NCBI GenBank assembly: GCA_008360975.2
Contig: CM039183.1
Coordinates: 43,267,850 to 43,331,849, forward strand
Length of the DNA stretch: 64,000 nucleotides
Direction: 5' to 3'
Source: Lichenostomus cassidix
Taxonomy: Eukaryota > Chordata > Aves > Passeriformes > Meliphagidae
How positions within the stretch are numbered: the stretch's first letter is position 1; each line of letters starts with the position of its first letter. A program made the translations under genes and the position numbers. This document shows positions 43,797 to 55,000 of this stretch, piece by piece. The notes beneath the pieces were generated by a model. The model saw only the letters and a program-made list of their open reading frames with translations. It was not told where the DNA came from and did no database searches.

Positions 43797-44560
43797 AGAG
43801 AATCACAGATCACAGAAACACAAAATCAGCTAGGTTGGAAAAGACCTCTGAGATCATCGAGTCCAACCTTTCATCGCACACCAGGTCCCGTGCCCAGTCT
43901 TCCCTTAAACACATCCGGGCAGGGAGATTCCAGCACCTCCCTGGGCTACCCATTCCAATGTTTAATCACCCTTTATTTGAAGAAATTGCCCCTGCTGTCG
44001 AAACTGAACTGCCCTGGCACAGCTTGAGGCCATTTCTTCTCCTCCTGTCACTTGTTACCCGAGAGAAAAGCGCTACCCCCACCTGGCTCCAGCCTCCTGT
44101 CTGGTGGTTGTAGAGAGTGATGAGGTCTCCCCTGAGTTTCCTTTCCTCCAGGCTTGACCTCAGCTCCTGCAGTTCCTACTCACAGGACCCGAGTTCCAAA
44201 CCCTTCACCAAGCTAATTTCTCTGGACACACTCCAGCACCTCAGTGTTCTCCCTGAACTGAGGGCCCAAAGCTGAACACAGAATACTCGAGGTGCAGCCT
44301 CACCAGTGCTGTGCACAGCGCTGTCACTGTCCTGGGCCTGCTTGTGATAACAAGCCAGGGTGCCATTGGCCTTCTTGGCCACCTGGGCACAGCTGGCTCA
44401 TCATCAGCCGGGTGTCCACTAACACCTCTGCATCCTTTTCCACTGGGCCCCTTTCCAGCCCCTCTGTCCCCTGCCTGCAGCACTGTACCTCAGACACCAA
44501 GACCCAAATGGCATGGGGATTTGGGGTGAGAGCCCACAGTACCTGTCCTGCCCTCACACC
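43797..44560 (-). mobile_element. CR1 LINE, 3' fragment of about 0.76 kb
   Basis: The plus strand begins AGAATCACAGATCACAGAAACACAAAATCAGC, a reversed CR1 tail, then GTTGGAAAAGACCTCTGAGA and CAGCACCTCCCTGGGCTACC, and further on GGTGCAGCCTCACCAGTGCTG and TTGGCCACCTGGGCACAGCTGG. It is the longest CR1 in the window. It starts within about 20-50 bp of the upstream edge of the GNG4 CpG island. Confidence 0.93.
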
Positions 44561-46910
44561 AAACAAAGGAAGGATGAAGTAAAAAACCTGCTGTGAAGAA
44601 CAGAACTGCTGTGGGAAAGGGGCTGCTTAGACTCACCATGTCAGGGCTAGTATATCACAACAATATAATTCAGCTTCATAGATCAATTTTTATATACTTC
44701 TGCCTAAAAAAGCTATATGGGTTAGAAGCATTTAAGAGCGCCAATTAACATTTTTAACCGAAAAATTTGTCAGCCATGGTAACACACTGGCAGGAGCACC
44801 ATCCCCTCAGTCTCATTAATTTTTCCCCAGTAAGGTGGCTGTTCCCTTCAGAGGGGTGTATGTTTTCTCCTACCCTGCCCTCAGCACTTTCTCTCATTCC
44901 ATGATAATGGAGCAGAATTTCCAAGTAATATTTGTTTCCTGTATGAAAGAGAACAGGGAAGAGTCCTATTTTTAAATGTGCTTTGTTTGGAGCAAGGGCA
45001 GCCTCTTCTGAGACTCAGTCAATGGCTTTTGGGGTAGTGGCTTTGGCAGGAGGAGATGCAGCAGGAAGAAGGTAAACATTACTAAATATAACTAGGTAAA
45101 TTCATAAGCTTCCCATAACTAGAGTTCCAGAAACTCACTGGAAACCTCTCTGGCACATGCTGCTGCTCTTTCATTCATGTTCAACCCCATCATCAGTCTG
45201 CAAAAGGCCCCATTTCACAGACAAAGGATGGGCATGCTCTGAGACAAAAAGCACATGTTAGATAGCTCTAATAATCAGACTGTTGTCACTCAGAATACTT
45301 TTACTACTGGATTCGAACAATCTTATGACTTAAGCTAAAAAATAAGGGCAGGAAATGGCTGTTTTGAAATTTATTTTCACAATTTATTACACAGATATTT
45401 ATTTGAAATTGCTTTCTTTTTAATCTGCACACTTTTACCTTCCACCACAATCAGGAGTCTCCTACACCTTCTGAAGGCAATACCCATACATCTAACACAG
45501 ATTTCTATTCCTTGAATTTACATGAACTAGCCCCTCACGAGTCTTATACAGGCTTCAGTCAATTGCATTTGAGAATCAGGATTTAAATTTTTTTTCCTGG
45601 GAATGCTAGCTCAAAGCTCAAAACAATAAGCAAGCTCCTCATCTTACTCAACTACTTTATGCTGTGTAGTCCAGAAAAGAAAAAAAGAAAAGGGCTTAAT
45701 CAGAGCAGCCACATTTAATTTTTTTTTTCAAAATTGTGAAATACACAACAGAGCCTATTACAGAAACCCAGATGCAAAATCAGTGTCTTTCTGACCCCAC
45801 TCCAGAGCAGCAATGGCAAATAAATTTCTATACAGAGGTCATTTGTCAGTAGTTTGTAATTTACCACAGAAGGAAAGGAAAAAAAAAAGCAAAAAAGCTG
45901 TCGTATAAAAGGCTTAAATATTTTTCAGGGCAAGCAGAGCTTTTAAATACTGTTTGTTTTTGTGATAGAGTAGCAGCATATGGAAGTGTGACTTCTGTTT
46001 TCATATGCAAGAAAGAAAAAAAACAACCCAATATAGCTGCAAGAAAACAAGGCATGAAGAAGTTAAAAGGTAAACTAAAAGTTTTTTAGTAGCAAGCCAG
46101 GTCATATTTCTGCCACTGCTCCATTAGGTTATCTTTTATTATTATTATTATTGCTTAATTCAGTTCAGCCATTTTTTGTTTCTTTTGTTCATTGTCATGG
46201 GTTTTTGTAAACAGTGGATCTCTAAATGCAAGATCAGGTTTCCCTTTCAGTAATGGGTTGGAGATTCCCTCTCCCCACCATGAGTGAATATCCAGCTGTT
46301 GCCTCCCCTTCCCTTTCTCACCATGTCTCTGCAATATCAGAACATAAAGGTCTGGGTTTACTACAGGATCCTGCAATCACATAGGCCTTGCCACATGAAC
46401 TTCTCCCAGACCCTGGCTTCCAACAGAAGGTGCTTTGCATCCTGTCAGATACCTCCCCAAGATCCCATTTCCGATTTCCAAGTGTTCCAATTTCCACCCC
46501 TCTTCCTGAGAATCCAGAGAGAAGTTATTTTCTGCCTTTGCAGCTCAGACAGGTTTTCAGTCAGAAGGCAGATGGAAGGAAGAGGAGTGTCTCTCCTTTG
46601 ACAGCCATGATTTCATCCAAATTCTAGTCATGCATTCTATGGGAAGGAAGGACACACACAACATGCGCAAAATTATATGGCTAGAATTTCCCACTTCCCA
46701 TTTTACACTCACCACCTTCACTTTGACATACACAGGACATAGTCCATAAACAGAACTTTCCCACCTCATGATTTTTAAAATATGAAAGACATGGGAATCA
46801 GCAGAAATTGATCTGGTGCAAGGTGTGAAAGATTCCCTAAAAGAAGAAAGTTGCAACTAAGCCAAAAACATGTTTCTAATTGTCTCAAAATGGTTTGGTA
46901 CAAAGATCTG
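44561..46910. other. Intergenic region between GNG4 and LYST
   Basis: About 2.3 kb between the CR1 fragment and the likely LYST 3' end. It is AT-rich, with an ATT microsatellite at about 46138-46152. I see no gene or interspersed repeat. Confidence 0.65.
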
Positions 46911-46916
46911 TTTATT
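46911..46916 (-). terminator. LYST: Candidate distal LYST polyadenylation signal
   Basis: AATAAA on the minus strand, followed by CAGATCTTTGTACC. It lies about 1.95 kb from the stop codon. It is one of two candidates; the proximal one is at 48237-48242. Confidence 0.35.
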
Positions 46917-48870
46917 ACCCAACAATGTGACAGTGTATATACAAATACAGTGTGGAATGTGACATTTACAGGAAGTTTAAGTACATCATGCACAGACACT
47001 ATTGCAATGTTATCTGAATAGTTCCAGAATATTAAGCTGAATAAATATTCCTTGCTTCAAAAAATCATTTTTACTTTTACATAAAAATATATAATATTGC
47101 ACTCTTTACAAGGCCAGCAATTTTGCATATTGGTTTGTAACAAGTGGAATTCTACTTTATAAAAAAATAAGCCTTTGTGAACAACATCCCAAAACAGGGA
47201 GCACAAAAGCACCCCAAAACCACAATGTTTGTCTTTTTTCTCTTAAAGCACATCACATCAACATGAGCCAGGAAGCTTTTCAGTCTGTATTTGGACCTTA
47301 CATTAACATTTAGACAGAGAAAAAACATGACTAAAGCCATCCCATACAATGCTGCTACAATAGATGCAGTTTAAAAATTTAAATTTAAAATTCAATCCAT
47401 ACAGTATGCAGCCACTTGCTTAATTGAACCAATGATGAGCCTTTGTGTAATGAACTATGAGAACATTTTTCTTAAGGTTTTCTAGTTTAAAAAGTTCTTC
47501 AGCTGGGAAGTCTCAAGAATTTCTGAAAAATATCTGGAATTTTCAAAAGAAGTGTAAAGATGGCTTGTGTGTGTGTGACCTTCGTCACAACCTGACCATT
47601 TAATATAAAGTGTTCTGAAAGCAGATGAGCCTTAAACATGAGAAGATACAGCAGTCTGCATGGCATTAGCACAACATGTCAGTGATGAAAAAGCAAAGCA
47701 ATTTAAATGGAAAATGTAACTACATCAGACTTGCGTAGCATTCTTGCTTTACCATTTGCATGACTAGTAGGCACTCACTCATGGTGTCAGGTTTAGAGGT
47801 CTTCAAATCCATCAACTGAAATACCAATTTTTCATCTGGCCTAAGAATTCACATTTGTTAAACCTTTCACAGCAGAGGCTTAATTTTTCCACTCAGAAAA
47901 TAGCACCCACGAATACACGACAAATTTGTGCAGTGTATCTGAGTAAACCTTGCCAAATCATCTGATGCTTATGAACATTGATTATTCAAGCAGTTAGGTT
48001 CAAATGTTTTACACTGTATTGAACCCCAATGACACTAGAACAGGAGCACATCTGTGCTGCCTTCTTTAACACCTCTTTTTAGAGCTCTGGAAGATAAGCT
48101 GTGTGTACATAATAGATGTTCTGCCACAGAACTGCAACAACCAACTATTGCAAAATTAGGGAGTTCACACTGCATTGTGATCTAACCACTGTTTCATGAT
48201 GCCATGAGGTGTCCACCCATCACTAAGACAAATACTTTATTTTCATCTGTTGCAAAGACTAGTACATTAACAGAGAAGATGGCAAAAATTACAAATATAA
48301 AGATAGCAGAAATTAATTTTTTAGCATTACAATACCATAAGGTGGTGCAAAAAGCACCTACTAAGTTCTTTGCTTCTCAAAAAAAGCAATTTAAAGTGGT
48401 CGTTGATTTTTAAGTTTTTGATTGCTTATCCCAGAGCTAACCATACCACGCTCAACTAATCAGATATACATATGCTGACATTTGAATAGATATTTACAGA
48501 ACTTGATGCTGCTGATATTTTACAAACTAAGAGGGGGAATAAGCACAGAATTTTTTTAAATACTTCTGTCCAAGAAGTGATTTAAAAAAATCCTCTTGGT
48601 GTTTTATATTGCAGCATTGAGCACTTACTAGTCACTTTGCTGGCATTGAATAATATGACCAGAGCTTCCTGCTGACCTGGATATGCTTCAAGTTTGTGCA
48701 TGCACAAATGCAATCTTACAACCACCTTAGACTGCTCTTTTAAAAAAACCCATCAATTCAGTCACTCTAGAGACATTCAAAGTACTTCAAAGTCCAGTTA
48801 AATAAGAGATCCTATAATCTATCTTGGATTAAAGTGCATCAGAGACATGAGTTAGCAGCAGACCCTGCCG
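46911..48870 (-). other. LYST: LYST 3' UTR and downstream flank
   Basis: No coding exon. AATAAA on the minus strand occurs at 48237-48242, which would give a 3' UTR of about 0.63 kb, and at 46911-46916, giving about 1.96 kb. The longer form is nearer to the human LYST 3' UTR as I remember it. A TG microsatellite lies at 47565-47578. Which site is used cannot be decided from sequence. Confidence 0.45.
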
Positions 48871-49009
48871 TCACCCAGCCGCGTAGCTGCTGAGGAACGA
48901 GTAGAACATGGGCAGCTTGAGGCGCTGCTGGTCCTTGCGGCACCAGGCTATGACATTGCCGTCGCTGTTAGCTGTGAACAAGTGATGACCATCGCAGGAA
49001 AACGTAAGG
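48871..49009 (-). CDS. LYST: LYST terminal coding exon
   Basis: Acceptor TTTTGCAG and stop TGA at 48873-48871. It reads [20 protein letters not shown], then [18 protein letters not shown] and LSSYAAG. It closes the WD40 propeller. Its third codon positions are strikingly G/C-rich from the ANSDG segment on, unlike the upstream exons. Confidence 0.96.
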
Positions 49010-52000
49010 CTGCAAAACAAGAAAAGAGTCTATTTTTGTACCAGATGTGGTTATTTATAATGCTAGAAGGCATTAAAAGCCCATGAGAGTTCAGCCAACA
49101 AAGATTAGCTGTCAGGGGAGACCCAGGGCATACATTAACGTAGCAATGTATTGTGTGTATCTGCTTATTCATTTGTACCCAAACAGGCTGAACTACAGCT
49201 TTGGCCAGCACTTCAACATCCCCTGCGGTTTACTACTCAATTCTTTGCAGAGTCAAAGAAAAGGGCAGCATCAGTAGCAACATCCTACTCTCTTCCCTTC
49301 TGTTTCTGAAAGGATTTTCTGCAACAGAGCTCAGTGCCCTCTGAACTTGCTTTGCTGACAAAGGCACAAACTAAATCCATCAGATTTCATGGCAAAGCAC
49401 AGGACTTTTGTTCAGATGGGCACTTCTTGAGCTGTAACAGGGCTAGTAAAGCCCTGCAGTCATGTTATGGGTAATGTTAGAGAGCATGAAGGTCAGCATC
49501 CATTTTCTGTCACATTTAAGCAGGAAACTTTAAATTATTCAATAGCTACTAAATCATTATCAACAAGCTGTGTAAAGTATGCTTCTTAAAGGAGGTAACA
49601 AAGACAATAACTGCTATCGGACAATCCTTTTCATTTCTAAAAAAAAAAGTCGTTTGGATTTTAAATGGTATTTCAGCAACAGTCAAAACAAAATTTTTCA
49701 GAGTGCTTTGTTCCTATGCTAACGTTAGGATGATAAAATTTTGACGTAACTCTAAGACCTCTGTGCAGACTGCTGTACCACTGGGGATATCAAAGACTCA
49801 GTCCTTTGACTGTATTCTGAAAATGCTTTGGCACAAGAATTCTGCCTATACAAATCAAGGGGACTCAGAGAAAACTAACTACACAAGCACTCCAAAATGG
49901 CAGCTTCCAGGCTCCTCTGAGTTTACCTTCCTCCAGCATCAGAAAAAATGGTAAGGGAAAGTGCAGTGTTTTCATTTAATTTTGCAGAAGAAACACTGTC
50001 AATCTTAACTTTGTCAGAATTAAATAATCTCATTTTAACACAGATTCTGAGGAAAAATATTAAATTTAAAAGTAAGAGCAGTAAGTATTGTTCAGTTTTC
50101 AAGGAAATCCTGCTAATTTCCATCTGCCAGCAGCAGAACCTAGTTATTACTGTCATTATAAACACAGTACACTTATGCTCATTTTGCTTTCATTAATAAT
50201 TAGTAGGTTTGCACTGCTCTTTTTAGACATGGGTGTTTACCTCCTATTTTCATGTTCAACACTCAAGACTATTTTGTTATGGTTTTGGTTGTGGGTTTGT
50301 TCCCCACCCCCCAAAGAGAAAATGCATTTATTGTATACTTAAGATCTTTTTACCTTACAATAGGTTTGGCTGACTTTGAAAATGTTATTTCTCGTACTGG
50401 CTTCAAGTCCCATGTACTCCACAGTCTGAAAAAAAGAGCCATTTTTCTTCACACTTGATTTTACAAATATTTCAGTGATAATCTATTTAACAACTGCTAA
50501 GACAGGGATCTGAGTAACAGCTTATCCACTTTGTTCAAAGCCAAATACCAGCATGATGTTTGGCTACATGCTCTCAAACTGTGAGCCTAAGTTATAGAGC
50601 ATTTCAATAAATAAGTGTTTCAAATTACCTTACAACTCCATTTTCAAGGCCCCCTGCAATCACATTGACAGACACACCTTCAGGCTGGTTTGAGAATGCA
50701 ACAGAGCAAATACTTTCCCTGCAGTGCACATGGCCAACAAGATCACCATTAACTGTCCAAAGTCTCAAATCACTGCCTCCTCCAACTGCAACAGAACATA
50801 GCATGGGAGTATTTAAAAAAAGAAATCTAGAACACAGTTAAGTCTATAATACTTAAATATTCCATGGCAAAGAGTTCAACTTCTTGAGAGCTCATAAGGT
50901 TTAATTGACTGAGTGATGTCTGCAATACTTCTCTCTCCCTGTGACAGGAAGCATGCAAACCACCAAGCCACTGCAGTGATTTAGAAGCCATCACATCATA
51001 TTTATGGAACATTTTACTTACAAAACACTGTGAATTTACTTTTAATGACCAATTTTCATGGACTAACAGGGAAGGTACTAAGATGAAATTCATACTAGCT
51101 ATTTAAGCAGTTGGCTCTTGTACCTTGGCTTGCATTTTAAACAAAATACTTAAAAATAGCAAGCACAGTTCTCTTACCTGGTTATCTGGCATTATTTGAT
51201 TCTGTCAAAGAACTAATAACCCAAGTATTGCTTTTGCCTTAAAAAGAATTGTCTTAAAAGCAAATGTGATATTCCGTGCTAATTAAAAATAGAATGTTTT
51301 GCAGGAAAAAACCTGATTTGTGAGCTATAGCAATGGACTTGAAAGTCTGTAATTAAGTTTAAAAATCTAAACATTAGGTTTCTGAAACTGCCAGAATAAT
51401 GTCCCCTTGTCCTTTAATGCCCCTTGCCTATGCTCTGTAATACTCTGTACTCCCCTGAAGGACTGTACCTTTGACAACAAATCTCTGTTAAAATGAAAGC
51501 AATCAACATCACAAAATGTGAGTCTCCCAGTGTCTTTGAAATTTCAAGTCTTTTTATAGAGACTAAGCTGCTGGCCTTCCTATCTCTACATTATATTCAA
51601 ACACCTGTCTACTCACTCCTGAAGAAATTTGTATGTTACTATGTAAAAAAACCGCAAAATGTTGCTCCTGTATGACTGAATACATCCTCCGATGATTAAT
51701 ACACACTCAGTAACTAATTTAATTACAAGTCTCATGATTTATTTGGTCTGCAAGTCAAAACAGCTTTCTTGACTGACAAATATACCTGAATCACAAACTG
51801 TTGCAATATCACCAGTGGTTTCACTAGCTGAAACTGCAGTCACAGGACTCTTGTGTCCAGCCAGGCTCTGGACATAGCACAGCCTGAAGAAAACAAAGGG
51901 AACAAGCCTAAATTTCAGACTCAAGTGCAGAAAAGGCTCTTTAGGGAAAATATAAAAGAGAATGGAATTAATTTCAATCAACATTTTGCACAATTATGGT

Positions 52001-55000
52001 ATTTTTCACATTCACTATAAACTTTTAGCACCTTTTATGAGAAAAAACAGTAAGGGTTTGATTTCACAGTAAGATACACATAGAACTAATTCAACTAACT
52101 TCAAAAGGACAAAGATACTCAAGAGCTGGAAAACCTGTATTTATGAGAAAGCTATGGGAAAGAGTTACATATATATATTTGTACCTGTTCAAATCCCATA
52201 TTATGCAGGTTCCATCTTTGCTGACACTTATCATTATACTGTATGGTTTGCACACAAACAAGCTTGTTATTTCTGCTGTGTGTCCATACAGATGGACTTG
52301 TGACTCCATTTCTATCTCTGAAGGCTGAAAAACAGCAAGATAAAACGAACTCTCATGAAAAAGAAAACGAATGTCTCTTCTTCTAAAAAAGATAAGCCTA
52401 GTTTAATTCTTAGAATTCATAAAAATTGTTCCCACTGCTTTTAATATCATAATTTGACCAACTATGTTAATGCTTTATTATGTTTAACACTTTATAATGT
52501 GATAAGACAACAATATCATTAATGTTCAACTTTTTGCTTCCACTGCTTTAGCCTCAGCAAATATTTTGATGTGATAGGATGAACTGAAATGAAGAAACAC
52601 TGTACTTTCATCTCAATTACACACCTTAAAGTCAGCTGATTTGTTTTCTGCAAGACTGCTCTTTCCATACAATAAATGACAGTTCTCAATATTTTAGTAT
52701 CTAGTGGAAGCATTTGGAAACATAAAAGGAAAGTCCAGCTCAGAAATTGTCACTCTCTCTATAGCAAATTACTAGGAATTCCTCAAGTTGGTGCCAAGTT
52801 CTTCAATGACACCAAGTTAGAAAAACATGCAGGAAGTCAACTTTAAATATAGAAATTGCTAGGTAAAAATTAAAGGAGCAAAATTTAACACCAAACACTT
52901 TTTATTCAAGTTACATAATTTGAAATGATTCAGACTTCCTGAAAACTGGTTAAGTTGAAGGAACTGCTTAATCAGAATGCTAATGCGTTATTTAAAACAA
53001 CTTTCTGTTCAGAGATTAGAATAATCTTTGTAAAGGAAGAGAACAGTTTCCTGCTTGTTTCCTCACACGTCAGAACACATCATCTGCATTTTTATATGAG
53101 GGTACAGGATGCCTATAGCAGGTCTACAAAAAAAAGTTGAAAATTAAAACAGACAAGATGAAAGTATACATATGCTCAACTCACAGGCTGTAGAAAATTA
53201 ACATGTCTTTCTGCACTAAAAGGGACAATATAATCTATGTAATACTACAAAAGGCAGTGCAGTGTCTGACAACAGAAAGATCTGCCGGTTTACTCTTGCT
53301 ACTGAGCATCTCATCCATGTAAGTAATTTATGAAAGTGCCCAGTTGTCATTCTCAGTGTTATCTCACATAGAAAAATCCTTCTCTAATCCTTGCTCAGTT
53401 GAGAGAAAAAAACCCCCAAAATTTTCCGGAACAGCAACAAACCAGATTTGTGTTTTTATGAAGAACTAATTTTGATAACCATTTTACTATGCTACTCCCA
53501 CCTCCTTTAAGTGTTTGCTCTTGATCTGCATTTCAACACTTGAACTGAAAGCAGCACCCACCTTTAGCAGCTTTTCTATACAGTTCTAATAGCAATGGTT
53601 TATCAGTTCTTACTGTAACAATATTGCAATGAGACAAACTGGAATTCTAACTGTATTAAGTTATATTAAGTTTTAATAAGTTACGAAATAGGTGTTTCTC
53701 ACGACTGAAATGTTGTCCATTTCTTATTTCCCACCTGCTTTTACGTGACAACTTCTGAAATGCTATCTAGATGTGGGAAAACATGCACATACATATCTAC
53801 CTTTAAACAGCAGGTCTTTCTCCCTCAGCACTTGAGTGGAGAATTGAAATTATCACTTCCCTGTTTTACTCAAACAGGTCCTTCAAGTGCACTGTTTGCA
53901 AGACAACTGTCTGTCAGCAAGTGAAGGCTAAAGTAATATGTACACCAGACACCTGTGGCTGAGGGTCTCATGCAGGTGTGACTTACTGTGAACAGATCAC
54001 AGTTTCAAACAGTACTTCATTGGGTTTTGACCATTGTAAGGCAAGGAAAAACAGAGCACCTGAAGCACAACGTGGAGGCATTTTTGAATTCTGACAGCAT
54101 GCCTTTGAGTCCCCATATCCAATTAACAACATGGTATCTGCTTCATGCATGTGCATTGCATTTATACAAATGTGAAACAGGGCAAAAGGGTCATGTTTCA
54201 AGTACTGCTTTAAAACAAACTGTTCACTCTGTCGCTGATCACCTGAGAAGATGGATACAGAGCAGATGTCAGGAAGCACATTTGCATTCCCTGCAGCCCT
54301 GACCTGTGTAACTGACTCAACAACAGGAGCTACAAAATTGACACAAGGTCCATCTGCCTGGGGCACGTAAAACTGTCAGTGCTGAGAAATTCAGTCAAGA
54401 TGGTCTCAAAGAACATCATCTGTACAGATGAACAAAAAATCACTTGTTTCTACAAAACAGAAGGAACTCAAGAATCATAACCCTACTAACTAGAGTTTCT
54501 CTTTGGCTTTGCAGAAGGCAAGTATATTTAATTTCTATTTAAAAAAAAAAACTAACTGGAATTCAAGTCTCAGTACAGGTTATTTACAAGGTCACTGTTC
54601 TGGAGAGCAGTTAAGGTGCCTGACTTAAGATCCAACTGACTGAAGCTGGCAGGCTTCAAGCTCTGCTTCGTTTTTTATACTCAAAGTGCTGCTGAGCTTA
54701 GGAAGTAAGAGTGGCAGATCACCAGCAACTGGAAGAAAGCCAAGGGGAAAAAAAAACCATAAAAACAAAAAAATACAACAAAAAACCCCAAAAAACCAAA
54801 AAAAACCCAAACAAAAACCCCCCACTGTGTTTGTGCTCTTTCTAGTCTAAGCATCTGCTGTTGGGTAGGCAGAGCAGATCGTACCAAAGTTCTCTCTAGC
54901 TCATGCTAATGCAGTGATTCAAGAGCATCAAGGAGTACAATACCACAAATGTGTTTGCCAATACCTGTATCAAGCTAAATTTGGATAATCAGTTTAGTTC

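Noticed and set aside
43010..44113. Long frames of 228 codons (minus) and 270 codons (plus) at the GNG4 CpG island
   Set aside because: Compositional; the plus-strand frame runs on into the CR1 fragment, which cannot be part of a conserved protein.
53983..54366. 127-codon minus-strand frame in a LYST intron
   Set aside because: It is not flanked by splice sites that fit the LYST phases, the protein joins without it, and it resembles nothing known.
54744..54833. Telomere-like repeat
   Set aside because: The A/C-rich tract has irregular spacing and no repeated CCCTAA unit.
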